From the NCBI RefSeq assembly GCF_014655295.1, contig NZ_BNBI01000003.1, forward strand, positions 310,001-374,000: DNA of 64,000 bases, in the 5' to 3' direction. This DNA comes from Streptomyces fumanus (GTDB lineage Bacteria > Actinomycetota > Actinomycetes > Streptomycetales > Streptomycetaceae). A program made the position numbers and the translations under genes. Of this stretch, positions 15,872 through 26,445 are shown piece by piece; the stretch's first letter is position 1, and the number at the start of each line of letters is the position of its first letter. The notes below the pieces were generated by a model. That model made no database searches, was not told the DNA's origin, and saw nothing but the letters and a program-made list of their open reading frames with translations.

Positions 15872-16909
15872 TTACGTCGTGAGGTCCACCAGGACCTTGC
15901 CGACCGTGTGCCCCTCCACCGCGCGGTGGGCGTCGGCGGTGCGGGCGAGGGGGAAGCGGACCAGGGGGAGGCCGTGCTCCTCGCCGACCGGCAGCGCGCC
16001 GTCCTGGAGCGCGGCGGTGACGTCCTCGACGGCCGCGGTACGCGCGTCCTGGCCGGCCGTGTAGAGGATCAGGAACTGGAGGCGGGTGTTCAGCACCATG
16101 TGCGGCAGGACGTCGAGTTCGACGGGCTTGCCGCCCTCGTTGGCGTAGACCGCTATGGTGCCCCGGGTGCGCAGCACGGCCAGGTCCAGGGCGAGGTTCG
16201 CGCCGAGCGCCACCTCGGTGACGATGTCTATGCCGTCCGGGGCGGCCTTGCGGATCTCGGCGGCCGGGTCGCCCTCGCGGTAGTCGACGACGTGGTGGGC
16301 TCCGGCGGCGGTGGCGAGGCGGGCCTTCTCGGGGCCGCTGACCGTGCTGACCACGGTGGCACCGGCCCAGCGGGCCAACTGGATCACCGCGTGCCCGACC
16401 GCCCCGGCGCCGCCCGCCGCGAGCACCACCCTGCCGTCGAGCGCCCCGGGCGCCAGCCGGCGCGGCCCGTCCTCGGCGACGGTGAGCGCCCGGTGCGCGG
16501 TGAGCGCCGGGACGCCGAGCGAGGCGCCGACGTCGAAACCGGCGTCGTCGGGGAGGGGTACGGCCCGGTCGGCGGGTACGACGGTGTACTCGGCGGCGGT
16601 GCCGGTGGGCCGTCCGGCGGCGGCCATGAACACCCAGACCCGCTGCCCCGTCCGGCCGGGGTCGACGCCCTCGCCGACGGCGTCGACGGTGCCGGCGCCG
16701 TCGAGGTGCGGGGTGACCTCGGGGAACCGCTTGGGGTGGCCGGGACCCGAACGGGCCTGCCAGTCGGTCGGGTTGACCCCCGACACGGCGACCCGGACAC
16801 GCACCTCGCCGGGACCGGGCTCGGGCAGGTCGCGGTCGACGAGGCGGAGTACGTCGGGGCCGCCGTTGTCGCGGTAGACGATGGCCTTCATGGTCCGTCG
16901 TGTGGGCAT
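15872..16909 (-). CDS. Zinc-independent quinone oxidoreductase (NADPH:quinone reductase type, MDR)
   Basis: 345 residues from the ATG at 16909; a start at 16891 (MKAIVYRDNGG) is equally typical of the family. It has the N-terminal GroES-like domain with GVNPTDWQARSG and the Rossmann motif AAGGAGAVGHAVIQLARWAGA. There is no catalytic-zinc cysteine set, so it groups with quinone/enal reductases rather than alcohol dehydrogenases. It lies 115 nt after the aldo-keto reductase on the same strand and may share its TetR-controlled transcript. Confidence 0.9.
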   Translation of the reverse strand: MPTRRTMKAIVYRDNGGPDVLRLVDRDLPEPGPGEVRVRVAVSGVNPTDWQARSGPGHPKRFPEVTPHLDGAGTVDAVGEGVDPGRTGQRVWVFMAAAGRPTGTAAEYTVVPADRAVPLPDDAGFDVGASLGVPALTAHRALTVAEDGPRRLAPGALDGRVVLAAGGAGAVGHAVIQLARWAGATVVSTVSGPEKARLATAAGAHHVVDYREGDPAAEIRKAAPDGIDIVTEVALGANLALDLAVLRTRGTIAVYANEGGKPVELDVLPHMVLNTRLQFLILYTAGQDARTAAVEDVTAALQDGALPVGEEHGLPLVRFPLARTADAHRAVEGHTVGKVLVDLTT

Positions 16910-17024
16910 GGTGGTCCTCGGAAGGTGTGCGGTGGCGCGGGGTGGTTGGTTTCGGTCGGGGCCGCGGTGTCCGGTAGGGGGTGATACCGGGATGGGGGCC
17001 CGGCGACAGGACGGGCGGTCCCGG

Positions 17025-17918
17025 TCAGCCGAGGAGGATCCGGCTGGAGCGGGAGCGCACGGCGTCGAGGGTGGCGAGGGCGGCGGCGTCGAAGGTGATG
17101 CCGCCGGCGGCCACGTTGGCCTCCAGGTGGGCCGGGTCGGCGGTGCCGGGGATGAGCAGGACGTTCGGGGCGTGGTGCAGCAGCCAGGCGAGGCCGACCT
17201 GGGAGGGCGTGACACCGAGGGACTCGGCCACCGCGCGGACCGCCGGTTCCTCGGTGACCTTGGGCAGGCCCGGCATCGCCCCGCCGAGCGGGAAGAACGG
17301 CACCCAGGCGATGCCCTCGGCCGTACACAGCCGCAGCATGTCCTCGTCGTCGCGGGAGACGAGGCTGTACGCGTTCTGTACGCAGACGATGCCGGCCGGC
17401 AGGGCGCGGCGCAGCCCGTCGAGGGTGACGCAGCTCAGGCCGATCGCGCCGATCTTGCCCTCGTCGCGCAGGGCGGTCAGGACGGCGAGCTGGTCGTCGA
17501 GATCGACGATCTGATCACCCTCGGCGCGCACCCCGGGGCCGGTGTCCAGACGGCGCAGGTTGACCACCGCGAGCCGGTCGGTGCCCAGGCTCCGCAGGTT
17601 GTCCTCGACGGCGGCGCGCAGTTCCGCCGGGCGCTGGGCGAGCCGCAGCGGCATGGGCCCGCCCGGGTCGGGGGCGGCACCGACCTTGGTGACGACCATG
17701 ACGTCGTCCTCGGGGCGCAGTGTCTCGCGGAGTACGTCGTTGGCGAAGCCGAAGCCGTAGAACTCGGCGGTGTCCACGTGGTCGACGCCCAGTTCGACGG
17801 CGCGGCGCACCAGCGCGACGGCGTCCTCGCGGCGGTCGCGCAGCCGCTCCAGTTGTAACGCGCCGTAGCCCACCCGGAAGACGGTGCGGCCGGCGAACGG
17901 TGCGGTCGGGTCGGTCAT
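17025..17918 (-). CDS. Aldo/keto reductase
   Basis: 297 residues with the AKR barrel and catalytic residues Asp (DHVDTAEFYGFG, Asp and Tyr55-region), Lys in MVVTKVG, and the C-terminal NADPH loop VLLIPGTADPAHLEAN. The start overlaps the TetR stop by 4 bp (ATGA), so the two form a regulator-enzyme operon. Codon 21 (17856-17858) is TTA, a rare bldA-read leucine codon. Substrate is not evident; detoxification of carbonyls is the usual role. Confidence 0.92.
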   Translation of the reverse strand: MTDPTAPFAGRTVFRVGYGALQLERLRDRREDAVALVRRAVELGVDHVDTAEFYGFGFANDVLRETLRPEDDVMVVTKVGAAPDPGGPMPLRLAQRPAELRAAVEDNLRSLGTDRLAVVNLRRLDTGPGVRAEGDQIVDLDDQLAVLTALRDEGKIGAIGLSCVTLDGLRRALPAGIVCVQNAYSLVSRDDEDMLRLCTAEGIAWVPFFPLGGAMPGLPKVTEEPAVRAVAESLGVTPSQVGLAWLLHHAPNVLLIPGTADPAHLEANVAAGGITFDAAALATLDAVRSRSSRILLG

Positions 17919-18547
17919 GAGGGGGTCTCCTCGGTCGATTCGGTTGATTCGGCTGCTTGATCGGGTTCGGTCGGTCCGGTCGGTTCGGTCGATCCGGTCG
18001 GTGAACGCAGGGCGGCGTAGAGCAGTTCGGCCTGGTAGAGCGCCATGACCCGGTGGGCGATGGGGGCGGCGTGCTCCCGGGCGCCGGCCGGGTCGTGGTG
18101 TTCGACCTCGATGAGCCAGGCCGTGACGCAGTCGTGCAGCATGGCCCGCATCCGGTCGGTCATGTCGGTGACGACATCGCGGACGACCGGGTCGGTGGTC
18201 GCCTCGCTCCAGGTCTGGACGCCGACCCGGGCCGCGGCCGGGTCGATCGCGGCGACCAGGCGGTCGAGCAACTCGTCGGGGCCGGGCGGGGGCTGCTCCG
18301 CGGCGTACTCGCCGAGGGCGTCGGCGCGCCGGGCGAGCACCTCGCGGGCGGTGGCCCGGACCAGGTCGGCCTTGTCGCGGTAGTGCGCGTAGATGGAGCC
18401 GGCCGAGAGGCCGGACTCGGCGATGATGTCGGCGATCGAGGTCCGCGCCAGGCCGTTGCGGGCGAAGCAGCGCAGGGCGGCCTCGGCGATCTGAGTACGC
18501 CGGAGTTCCTTGCGCGCATCGGTGAGTCGCGGCACCACAGCCCCCAC
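17915..18547 (-). CDS. TetR family regulator with low-complexity tail
   Basis: 210 residues; the frame can start at GTG 18547 or at one of two GTGs 9-12 nt further in. The N-terminal helix-turn-helix is clear (TSIADIIAESGLSAGSIYAHY). The last ~27 residues are a Thr/Glu/Ser/Pro repeat tail (TGSTEPTGPTEP...), encoded by TCGGT-rich DNA at 17930-18000 that looks like slipped-strand expansion. It probably represses itself and the overlapping aldo-keto reductase gene, and perhaps the divergent-side rox gene. Confidence 0.88.
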   Translation of the reverse strand: MGAVVPRLTDARKELRRTQIAEAALRCFARNGLARTSIADIIAESGLSAGSIYAHYRDKADLVRATAREVLARRADALGEYAAEQPPPGPDELLDRLVAAIDPAAARVGVQTWSEATTDPVVRDVVTDMTDRMRAMLHDCVTAWLIEVEHHDPAGAREHAAPIAHRVMALYQAELLYAALRSPTGSTEPTGPTEPDQAAESTESTEETPS

Positions 18548-18581
18548 AAAAAGAATACGTGTTTTCCTTGCGGAGCAGCCT

Positions 18582-18596
18582 AACAGAATGGCTGTT
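18582..18596. promoter_or_regulatory. Candidate TetR operator
   Basis: AACAG-AATGG-CTGTT is a short perfect dyad 35 nt upstream of the TetR start, in an AT-rich patch (18548-18600) that stands out from the surroundings. A second imperfect dyad, GAATACGTGTTTTC, lies at 18553-18566. Confidence 0.35.
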
Positions 18597-18634
18597 CCTT
18601 TTGCGAGGGCTACGGTCTGCGGGGCGGCGCGGCC

Positions 18635-20257
<1,623 letters not shown>

Positions 20258-20313
20258 TCAGTGCCCGGTGGGAGTGTGGACAGCAACAGGATCCGTGGAA
20301 GGGAAACCACGCC

Positions 20314-21111
20314 ATGATCACCACAGACTTCGCCCCCGGCTCGCCCTGTTGGCTCGACCTGGGCGCGCCCGATGTCCCGGCCGCCGCCGCGTTCTACGGC
20401 GCGGTGCTGGGCTGGGAGTTCGAGTCCATGGGCGGCAGCGAGGAAGCGGAAGGCGGGATGTTCCGCAAGGACGGCAAGATCGTCGCCGGGCTCGGCAAGC
20501 TCACCGAGGAGGGTGCCCGCCCCGCCTGGATGATCTACTACAGCGTCACCGACGCCGACGCCACCACCCGGGCCGTGGAGCAGGCGGGCGGCACGGTCCG
20601 GGTCGCGCCGACGGATCTGGACGGATGGGGCCGGATGGCACAGTTCAGCGATCCGCTGGGCGGTCAGTTCGCCGTGTGGCAGCCGGAGGCCAGCCGGGGC
20701 GTGGAGCTGGTCGACGCGCCCGGCTCGCTGAGCTGGACCGAGCTGTACACCAGCGACGCGGCGGCCGCGAAGGAGTTCTACGGCGGGGTGCTCGGCTGGC
20801 GGTTCTCCAACACGGAGCTGCCCGGCGGCGGGGGCACATACTCCCTGATCACGCCCGCCGGACTGGCCGAGGAGCGGATGCACGGGGGCGTCATGGAGGT
20901 CCCGAAGGAGGGCCTCGACCTGGCCGGCGGCCGTCCGTACTGGCATCCGGTCTTCGCCGTGCCCGACTGCGACGCCGCCCTCGCCCAGGTCACCGAGCAT
21001 GGCGGCCGTGTGCAGATGGGTCCGGAGGACGCGGAGGGCGTCGGCCGCCTCGCCGTCTGCCTCGACCCGGCGGGCGCCGACTTCGTCCTTCTGACCCCGG
21101 CCGGGAGCTGA
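20314..21111 (+). CDS. Two-domain VOC (glyoxalase/bleomycin-resistance fold) protein
   Basis: 265 residues made of two VOC halves, each with a (P)GSPCWLDL / GSLSWTEL opening, an AAxFYGAVLGW / AKEFYGGVLGW helix and a D-P-x-G(x)xF ending, so it arose by duplication. Proteins of this kind (CFP-30B-like hydroxylases in annotation) are common and poorly studied in Streptomyces. The ATG follows GGAAGGGAAA. It is transcribed away from rox, sharing a 230-nt intergenic region that contains the RAE-like element. Binding or detoxifying a small molecule is a guess. Confidence 0.88.
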   Translation: MITTDFAPGSPCWLDLGAPDVPAAAAFYGAVLGWEFESMGGSEEAEGGMFRKDGKIVAGLGKLTEEGARPAWMIYYSVTDADATTRAVEQAGGTVRVAPTDLDGWGRMAQFSDPLGGQFAVWQPEASRGVELVDAPGSLSWTELYTSDAAAAKEFYGGVLGWRFSNTELPGGGGTYSLITPAGLAEERMHGGVMEVPKEGLDLAGGRPYWHPVFAVPDCDAALAQVTEHGGRVQMGPEDAEGVGRLAVCLDPAGADFVLLTPAGS

Positions 21112-21303
21112 CCCCTGGGCGGTCCGCTGCCGGCCGGACCGCCACCCCGCCCGGAACCGGACCCCGCCGGGTCCGCCCGGGGCAGGACTACTCCGGCGGC
21201 GCGGCGGTACCCGTGCGGTCGGCCCCGCGGCGGGACCACGACAGGTGGCAGCCCGGCGGGGCGGCCGGGACACTGAGGGGACGAGCTTGCAGACGGGCGG
21301 GTC

Positions 21304-21816
21304 ATGAGCACCATCGAAGAGACGACCGAGATCGCGGTGCCGGTGCGCACCGCCTACAACCAGTGGACGCAGTTCGAGGTCTTCCCGCGGTTCATGTCCG
21401 CGGTGCGCAGCGTCGAGCAGGTCAGACCCGCCGTGACGCACTGGGTCGTCGGGGCCGGTCCGCTGCGCCACGAGTTCCGGACGGAGATCGTGGAGCAGCG
21501 GCCGGACGCGTACGTGGCCTGGCGGAGCCTGGACGGGCGGCACCGGGGCGAGGTGACGTTCCACGCCACGGCACCGGAGCGGACCTCGGTGACCGTGCGG
21601 ATACGGACGGAGCGGCCCGGGCCCGTGAACCTGCTCGTCGGCGCGACGGGGCTCCCCGGGCGCCTCGTGCGGTCCGAGCTCGCGCACTTCAAGGAGTACA
21701 TCGAGGGCCAGGGGGAAGAGAGCGGGGCCTGGCGGGGCAGGATCCGGGGCGGTCATGTCCAGCCGCCGCACCCGCACCCGCCCAAGCGCCGGGTTCCGCA
21801 CTGGCCCGTCGGCTGA
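21304..21816 (+). CDS. SRPBCC (START-like) family protein
   Basis: 170 residues with a START/polyketide-cyclase-like domain: TEIAVPVRTAYNQWTQFEVFPRFMSAV at the N-terminus and the end helix GRLVRSELAHFKEYIEG. The C-terminal ~40 residues are a His/Pro/Arg-rich extension (QPPHPHPPKRR). This type resembles the putative cyclase/coenzyme Q-binding proteins of Streptomyces whose ligands are unknown. It lies 92 nt upstream of the molybdoenzyme gene; a common transcript is possible. Confidence 0.82.
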   Translation: MSTIEETTEIAVPVRTAYNQWTQFEVFPRFMSAVRSVEQVRPAVTHWVVGAGPLRHEFRTEIVEQRPDAYVAWRSLDGRHRGEVTFHATAPERTSVTVRIRTERPGPVNLLVGATGLPGRLVRSELAHFKEYIEGQGEESGAWRGRIRGGHVQPPHPHPPKRRVPHWPVG

Positions 21817-21908
21817 CCCGCCGGGCCACGCACCCGACCCCCTGACCGGCTCAGGGGCTGCGCGACCCCGGCTGATCCACCTCCCGGAGAGCGAGAGAGA
21901 CCCGTCTG

Positions 21909-24224
21909 ATGCAGAAGCCACCGAGCGAAGAGGCCCCGGACCAGCTCACCGTGACCCCGCCCAAGAAGTGGGCGACGGGCGTGCCCGCGGTCGCGCACGC
22001 GCTGGAGTACTCGCTGGAGGAGACCTCGCCGCAGCGCGCCGGGGTGACGCTGCTGACCATGAACCAGGTCGACGGCATCGACTGCCCCGGCTGCGCCTGG
22101 GCCGACCCCGCCCCCGGCCACCGGCACCGCAACGAGTACTGCGAGAACGGCGCCAAGCACATCAACGACGAGGCGACCACCCGTCGTATCACCGCCGACT
22201 TCTTCCGCACCCACTCCGTGACGGACCTCGCGCAGCGGTCCGACCAGTGGCTGAACCAGCAGGGCCGGCTGACCGAGCCCATGGTCAAGCGGCCCGGCTC
22301 GGACCACTACGAGCCGATCTCCTGGCACGACGCCCTCGGACTGTTCGCCACGGAGCTGCGCGGACTGGACTCGCCCGACGAGGCGGTCTTCTACACCTCG
22401 GGCCGGGTCAGCAACGAGGCCGCGTTCATCCTCCAGTTGTTCGCGCGGGCGTTCGGCACCAACAACCTGCCCGACTGCAGCAACCTGTGCCACGAGTCCA
22501 GCGGCTTCGCCCTGCACGAGACCCTCGGCACCGGCAAGGGCACGGTGAGCCTGGAGGACCTGCACCACGCCGACCTGATCTTCGTGGTGGGGCAGAACCC
22601 GGGGTCGAACCACCCGCGCCAGCTCTCCGCGCTGGAGCAGGCCAAGCGCAACGGCGCCCGGATCATCGCGGTCAACCCGCTGCCCGAGGCGGGGCTGCTG
22701 CGGTTCAAGAACCCGCAGAAGCCGCGGGGGGTGATCGGACGCGGCGTACAGATCGCCGACCGGTTCCTGCACATCAAGATCGGCGGTGACCTGGCCCTGT
22801 TCCAGGGGCTGAACCGGCTGCTGCTGGAAGCGGAGGACGCCCGTCCGGGCACCGTCCTCGACCAGGACTTCATCCGGTCCAGCACCGCCGGTTTCGAGGA
22901 GTTCGCCCAGTACGCGCGGTCGGTCGCGTGGGAGGACATCGTCAGCGCCACCGGACTGACCCGCGAGAAGATCGAGTCGATCCGGGACGAGGTGCTGCGC
23001 AGCGACCGGGTGATCGTCTGCTGGGCCATGGGCGTGACCCAGCACAAGCACGGCGTGCCCACCGTCAGGGAGATCGTCAACTTCCTGCTGCTGCGCGGCA
23101 ACGTCGGCCGGGCCGGCACCGGCGCCTGCCCGGTGCGCGGGCACAGCAATGTGCAGGGCGACCGCACCATGGGCATCTGGGAGCAGATGCCCGACACCTT
23201 CCTGGACGCGCTGAAGGAGGAGTTCGGCTTCGACCCGCCCCGCGCGCACGGGCTGGACTCGGTGAACTCGATCCGCGCCATGCGCGAGGGCCGGATCAAG
23301 GTCTTCCTCGGTGTCGCGGGCAACTTCGTGCGGGCCGCCCCCGACAGCGACGTCACCGAGGAGGCCATGCGGCGCTGCCGGCTCACCGCGCACATCTCCA
23401 CCAAGCTCAACAGGTCGCACACCGTCTGCGGGGAGACGGCCCTGATCCTGCCGACGCTGGGCCGGACCGAGGTGGACATCCAGGCCACCGGTGAGCAGTT
23501 CGTCACCGTGGAGGACTCGATGAGCGAGGTGCACCTCTCGCGCGGCCGACTGAAGCCCGCCTCCCGGCTGCTGCTCAGCGAGGTGGCCATCCTGTGCAGG
23601 CTGGCCGACCGCACCCTGCAGGGGCGGCCCGCGATCCCCTGGGACCAGTTCGAGGCCGACTACGGGGCGATCCGGGACCGGATCTCCCGGATCGTGGTGG
23701 GACTGCACGACTTCAACCGGCGGGTGGTCCGTCCCGGCGGCATCCGGCTGCCGAACCCGGTCAACGAGGGCGCCTTCCACACGGCCGCGGGCAAGGCCCT
23801 GTTCACCCGGAACGACTGGCAGGCGCCGCGGGCGCCCGAGGGGCACCTGCTGCTCCAGACGCTGCGCTCGCACGACCAGTGGAACACCGTGCCGTACACC
23901 ACGAACGACCGCTACCGGGGCATCCACGGAAGCCGCCGGGTGGTCCTGGTCAACCCGGACGACATCACGGACCTCGGACTGGCCGAGCGGCAGCGGGTGG
24001 ACCTGGTGAGCGTGTGGTCGGACGGCACGGAGCGCCGCGCGCCGGGCTTCGAGGTGGTGCCGTACCCCAGTGCGCGCGGCTGCGCGGCGGCCTACTACCC
24101 GGAGACGAACGTGCTGGTGCCGCTGGACAGCGTGGCCGACATAAGCAACCAGCCGACGTCGAAGGGGCTGGTGGTCCGGCTGGAACCGGCGGGCACGGCG
24201 GCGGGCGACGGGGCACGGCCCTGA
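21909..24224 (+). CDS. FdhF/YdeP family molybdopterin oxidoreductase
   Basis: 771 residues, the family's usual size. Near residues 58-66 it has CPGCAWADP, and it has the molybdopterin-binding folds around TSGRVSNEAAF, FVVGQNPGSNHPRQLSALEQA and CPVRGHSNVQGDRTMG, ending in a dinucleotide-binding domain (YTTNDRYRGI...). YdeP proteins resemble formate dehydrogenase alpha subunits but are single-subunit and are linked to acid or stress resistance; the electron partner is not encoded here. The stop is 10 nt before a promoter for the next gene. Confidence 0.92.
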   Translation: MQKPPSEEAPDQLTVTPPKKWATGVPAVAHALEYSLEETSPQRAGVTLLTMNQVDGIDCPGCAWADPAPGHRHRNEYCENGAKHINDEATTRRITADFFRTHSVTDLAQRSDQWLNQQGRLTEPMVKRPGSDHYEPISWHDALGLFATELRGLDSPDEAVFYTSGRVSNEAAFILQLFARAFGTNNLPDCSNLCHESSGFALHETLGTGKGTVSLEDLHHADLIFVVGQNPGSNHPRQLSALEQAKRNGARIIAVNPLPEAGLLRFKNPQKPRGVIGRGVQIADRFLHIKIGGDLALFQGLNRLLLEAEDARPGTVLDQDFIRSSTAGFEEFAQYARSVAWEDIVSATGLTREKIESIRDEVLRSDRVIVCWAMGVTQHKHGVPTVREIVNFLLLRGNVGRAGTGACPVRGHSNVQGDRTMGIWEQMPDTFLDALKEEFGFDPPRAHGLDSVNSIRAMREGRIKVFLGVAGNFVRAAPDSDVTEEAMRRCRLTAHISTKLNRSHTVCGETALILPTLGRTEVDIQATGEQFVTVEDSMSEVHLSRGRLKPASRLLLSEVAILCRLADRTLQGRPAIPWDQFEADYGAIRDRISRIVVGLHDFNRRVVRPGGIRLPNPVNEGAFHTAAGKALFTRNDWQAPRAPEGHLLLQTLRSHDQWNTVPYTTNDRYRGIHGSRRVVLVNPDDITDLGLAERQRVDLVSVWSDGTERRAPGFEVVPYPSARGCAAAYYPETNVLVPLDSVADISNQPTSKGLVVRLEPAGTAAGDGARP

Positions 24225-24234
24225 CCCACCCGGA

Positions 24235-24264
24235 TTGACGTGCGATTTTCGGGTCGACTAGGTT
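24235..24264 (+). promoter_or_regulatory. Vegetative-type promoter of the GH114 gene
   Basis: TTGACG (24235-24240), 18-nt spacer, TAGGTT (24259-24264): a good HrdB-type match. Transcription would start near 24271. Confidence 0.7.
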
Positions 24265-24270
24265 CTTCCG

Positions 24271-24406
24271 TGGCCGGGAGCAGGTGCCGGCCCGGAGACA
24301 TGCCCAGCCGGTAGGCCGGCGCCCCGCGCCGCAAGCCCGGACCGAGTCGCCAGGACCGCTGCCGCGTCCGAGGCGGGGACATGTCCTTAACGGGAGCCCG
24401 TACGTC
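24271..24406 (+). other. Structured 5' leader of the GH114 gene
   Basis: About 135 nt of leader between the predicted +1 and the ATG. GGCCGG (24272-24277) pairs with CCGGCC (24287-24292); a segment GGCCCGGAGACATGCC (24289-24304) resembles a B12 box, and ACGGG/CCCGT lies around the ribosome site. No full riboswitch class could be matched. Confidence 0.4.
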
Positions 24407-25282
<876 letters not shown>

Positions 25283-25386
25283 GGACCCGTCGTTCCGGCG
25301 CCGCGTGGTCCGTTCCGCCCCGATGACGTCACCGACGCGCTGTCACCGCGTCGACCACCTCGGGGTGTGGCGCGGGTGACGCCAGG

Positions 25387-26352
25387 TCACTTCCGGCGCA
25401 GGCGGTGCAGGGCGTACTGGGTGGGATCGAAGGCGGTGAGCTGGCGGCGCCAGGTGTCCCAGTCGGGGCCGACGGTGCCGCGGGCGGCGGCGACGATGCG
25501 GACCAGCGGCAGGTTGCGCTGTTCGCCGCCGTGGTCGGCGAGGCCGCGCGTCCCGGCGTCGGCGGCGTCGTCCCAGCGCTCCAGCGCGATGTGGGCGACC
25601 AGTTCGGCCTCGCAGCCGTCCTCGAAGAGGGCCTCGGCGAAGTGCCGGTCGGCGGGCAGGCCCCGGAAGCCGTAGAACGCGCGGCGGGCGGCCTCCACCT
25701 CCTCCAACGCCTCCTCGTACCGGCGGAGCGCGATCAGCAGCCAGGCGCGGTGGACGTGCGGTGCCCAGGCCCGCTCACCGGTCCGGTCGGTGACGGCCGC
25801 CAGCTCCGCGCGCAGCGCGTCCTCGTCGACCGGCAGCCGGCCGCGTCCCCGCGCGTAGAAGGGTTCGACCGGCTCCTCGGCGGGCTGGGGGCCGGCCGGT
25901 GCCTGCGGGCCGGACCCGAGCCGGGCCAGGTTCTCCCGGCCGTAGGCGACCGGGTCGAACGCGGCGAGTTCCTTCTCCGGGTCCGTCACCTCCTGCCAGA
26001 CCATCACCGGTCCGAGGGTGCCGCGCCCCCAGCGGGCCAGCTCCCGCAGCCGTACGGTCTCCGGGTCCCGGCCGAGCAGGTCGATGCAGCGGTCGGCCGC
26101 CGTGTCCGCCGCCACCCACTCCCGCCGGGCGATACGGGCGGCACAGGTCACCAGCGTGGCCTCGCGCAGGATGCCGCGGAGCGCGCCGAGCGGGACGGTC
26201 CGGCCGGCCGCCTCCAGCCTCGCGGCCTCGGCGGCCGCCACGGCGGCGGCGAACCGGCCCATGGCCAGCAGCGACCAGGCTTCCCGTATCCGCAGCTCGC
26301 CGATGCGCCTGCGCACCGCGTCCAGTTCCCGTCGCAGTTCCTGGTCTTCCAT
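25387..26352 (-). CDS. Helical-repeat (TPR-like) protein of unknown function
   Basis: 321 residues from the ATG at 26352 behind GGAGG (an upstream in-frame ATG at 26421 is less likely). It is almost all amphipathic helix pairs of TPR type (AWSLLAMGRFAAAVAAAEAARLEA, AWLLIALRRYEEALEEVEAARRA). The two halves are related: each ends in GTxGPxxxxW...(K/R)xLxAFDPxxYxxxxLxR, so the protein is an internal duplication. No catalytic motif, signal peptide or membrane helix. A scaffold or regulator is possible; I do not recognise the family. Confidence 0.72.
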   Translation of the reverse strand: MEDQELRRELDAVRRRIGELRIREAWSLLAMGRFAAAVAAAEAARLEAAGRTVPLGALRGILREATLVTCAARIARREWVAADTAADRCIDLLGRDPETVRLRELARWGRGTLGPVMVWQEVTDPEKELAAFDPVAYGRENLARLGSGPQAPAGPQPAEEPVEPFYARGRGRLPVDEDALRAELAAVTDRTGERAWAPHVHRAWLLIALRRYEEALEEVEAARRAFYGFRGLPADRHFAEALFEDGCEAELVAHIALERWDDAADAGTRGLADHGGEQRNLPLVRIVAAARGTVGPDWDTWRRQLTAFDPTQYALHRLRRK

Positions 26353-26445
26353 CCCGCCTCCGCAGCCCGGGTCCGACAAGTCGCCCGCCGCGCCGGCGCG
26401 GCGGGGCCGCCGTCCGATCATGCCCGATCCGCCGCCGCGGCACCT

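Noticed and set aside
24289..24304. B12-box-like segment suggesting a cobalamin riboswitch before the GH114 gene
   Set aside because: Only ~20 nt of transcript precede it, and the upstream conserved cobalamin elements are absent, so a true cobalamin aptamer cannot fit.
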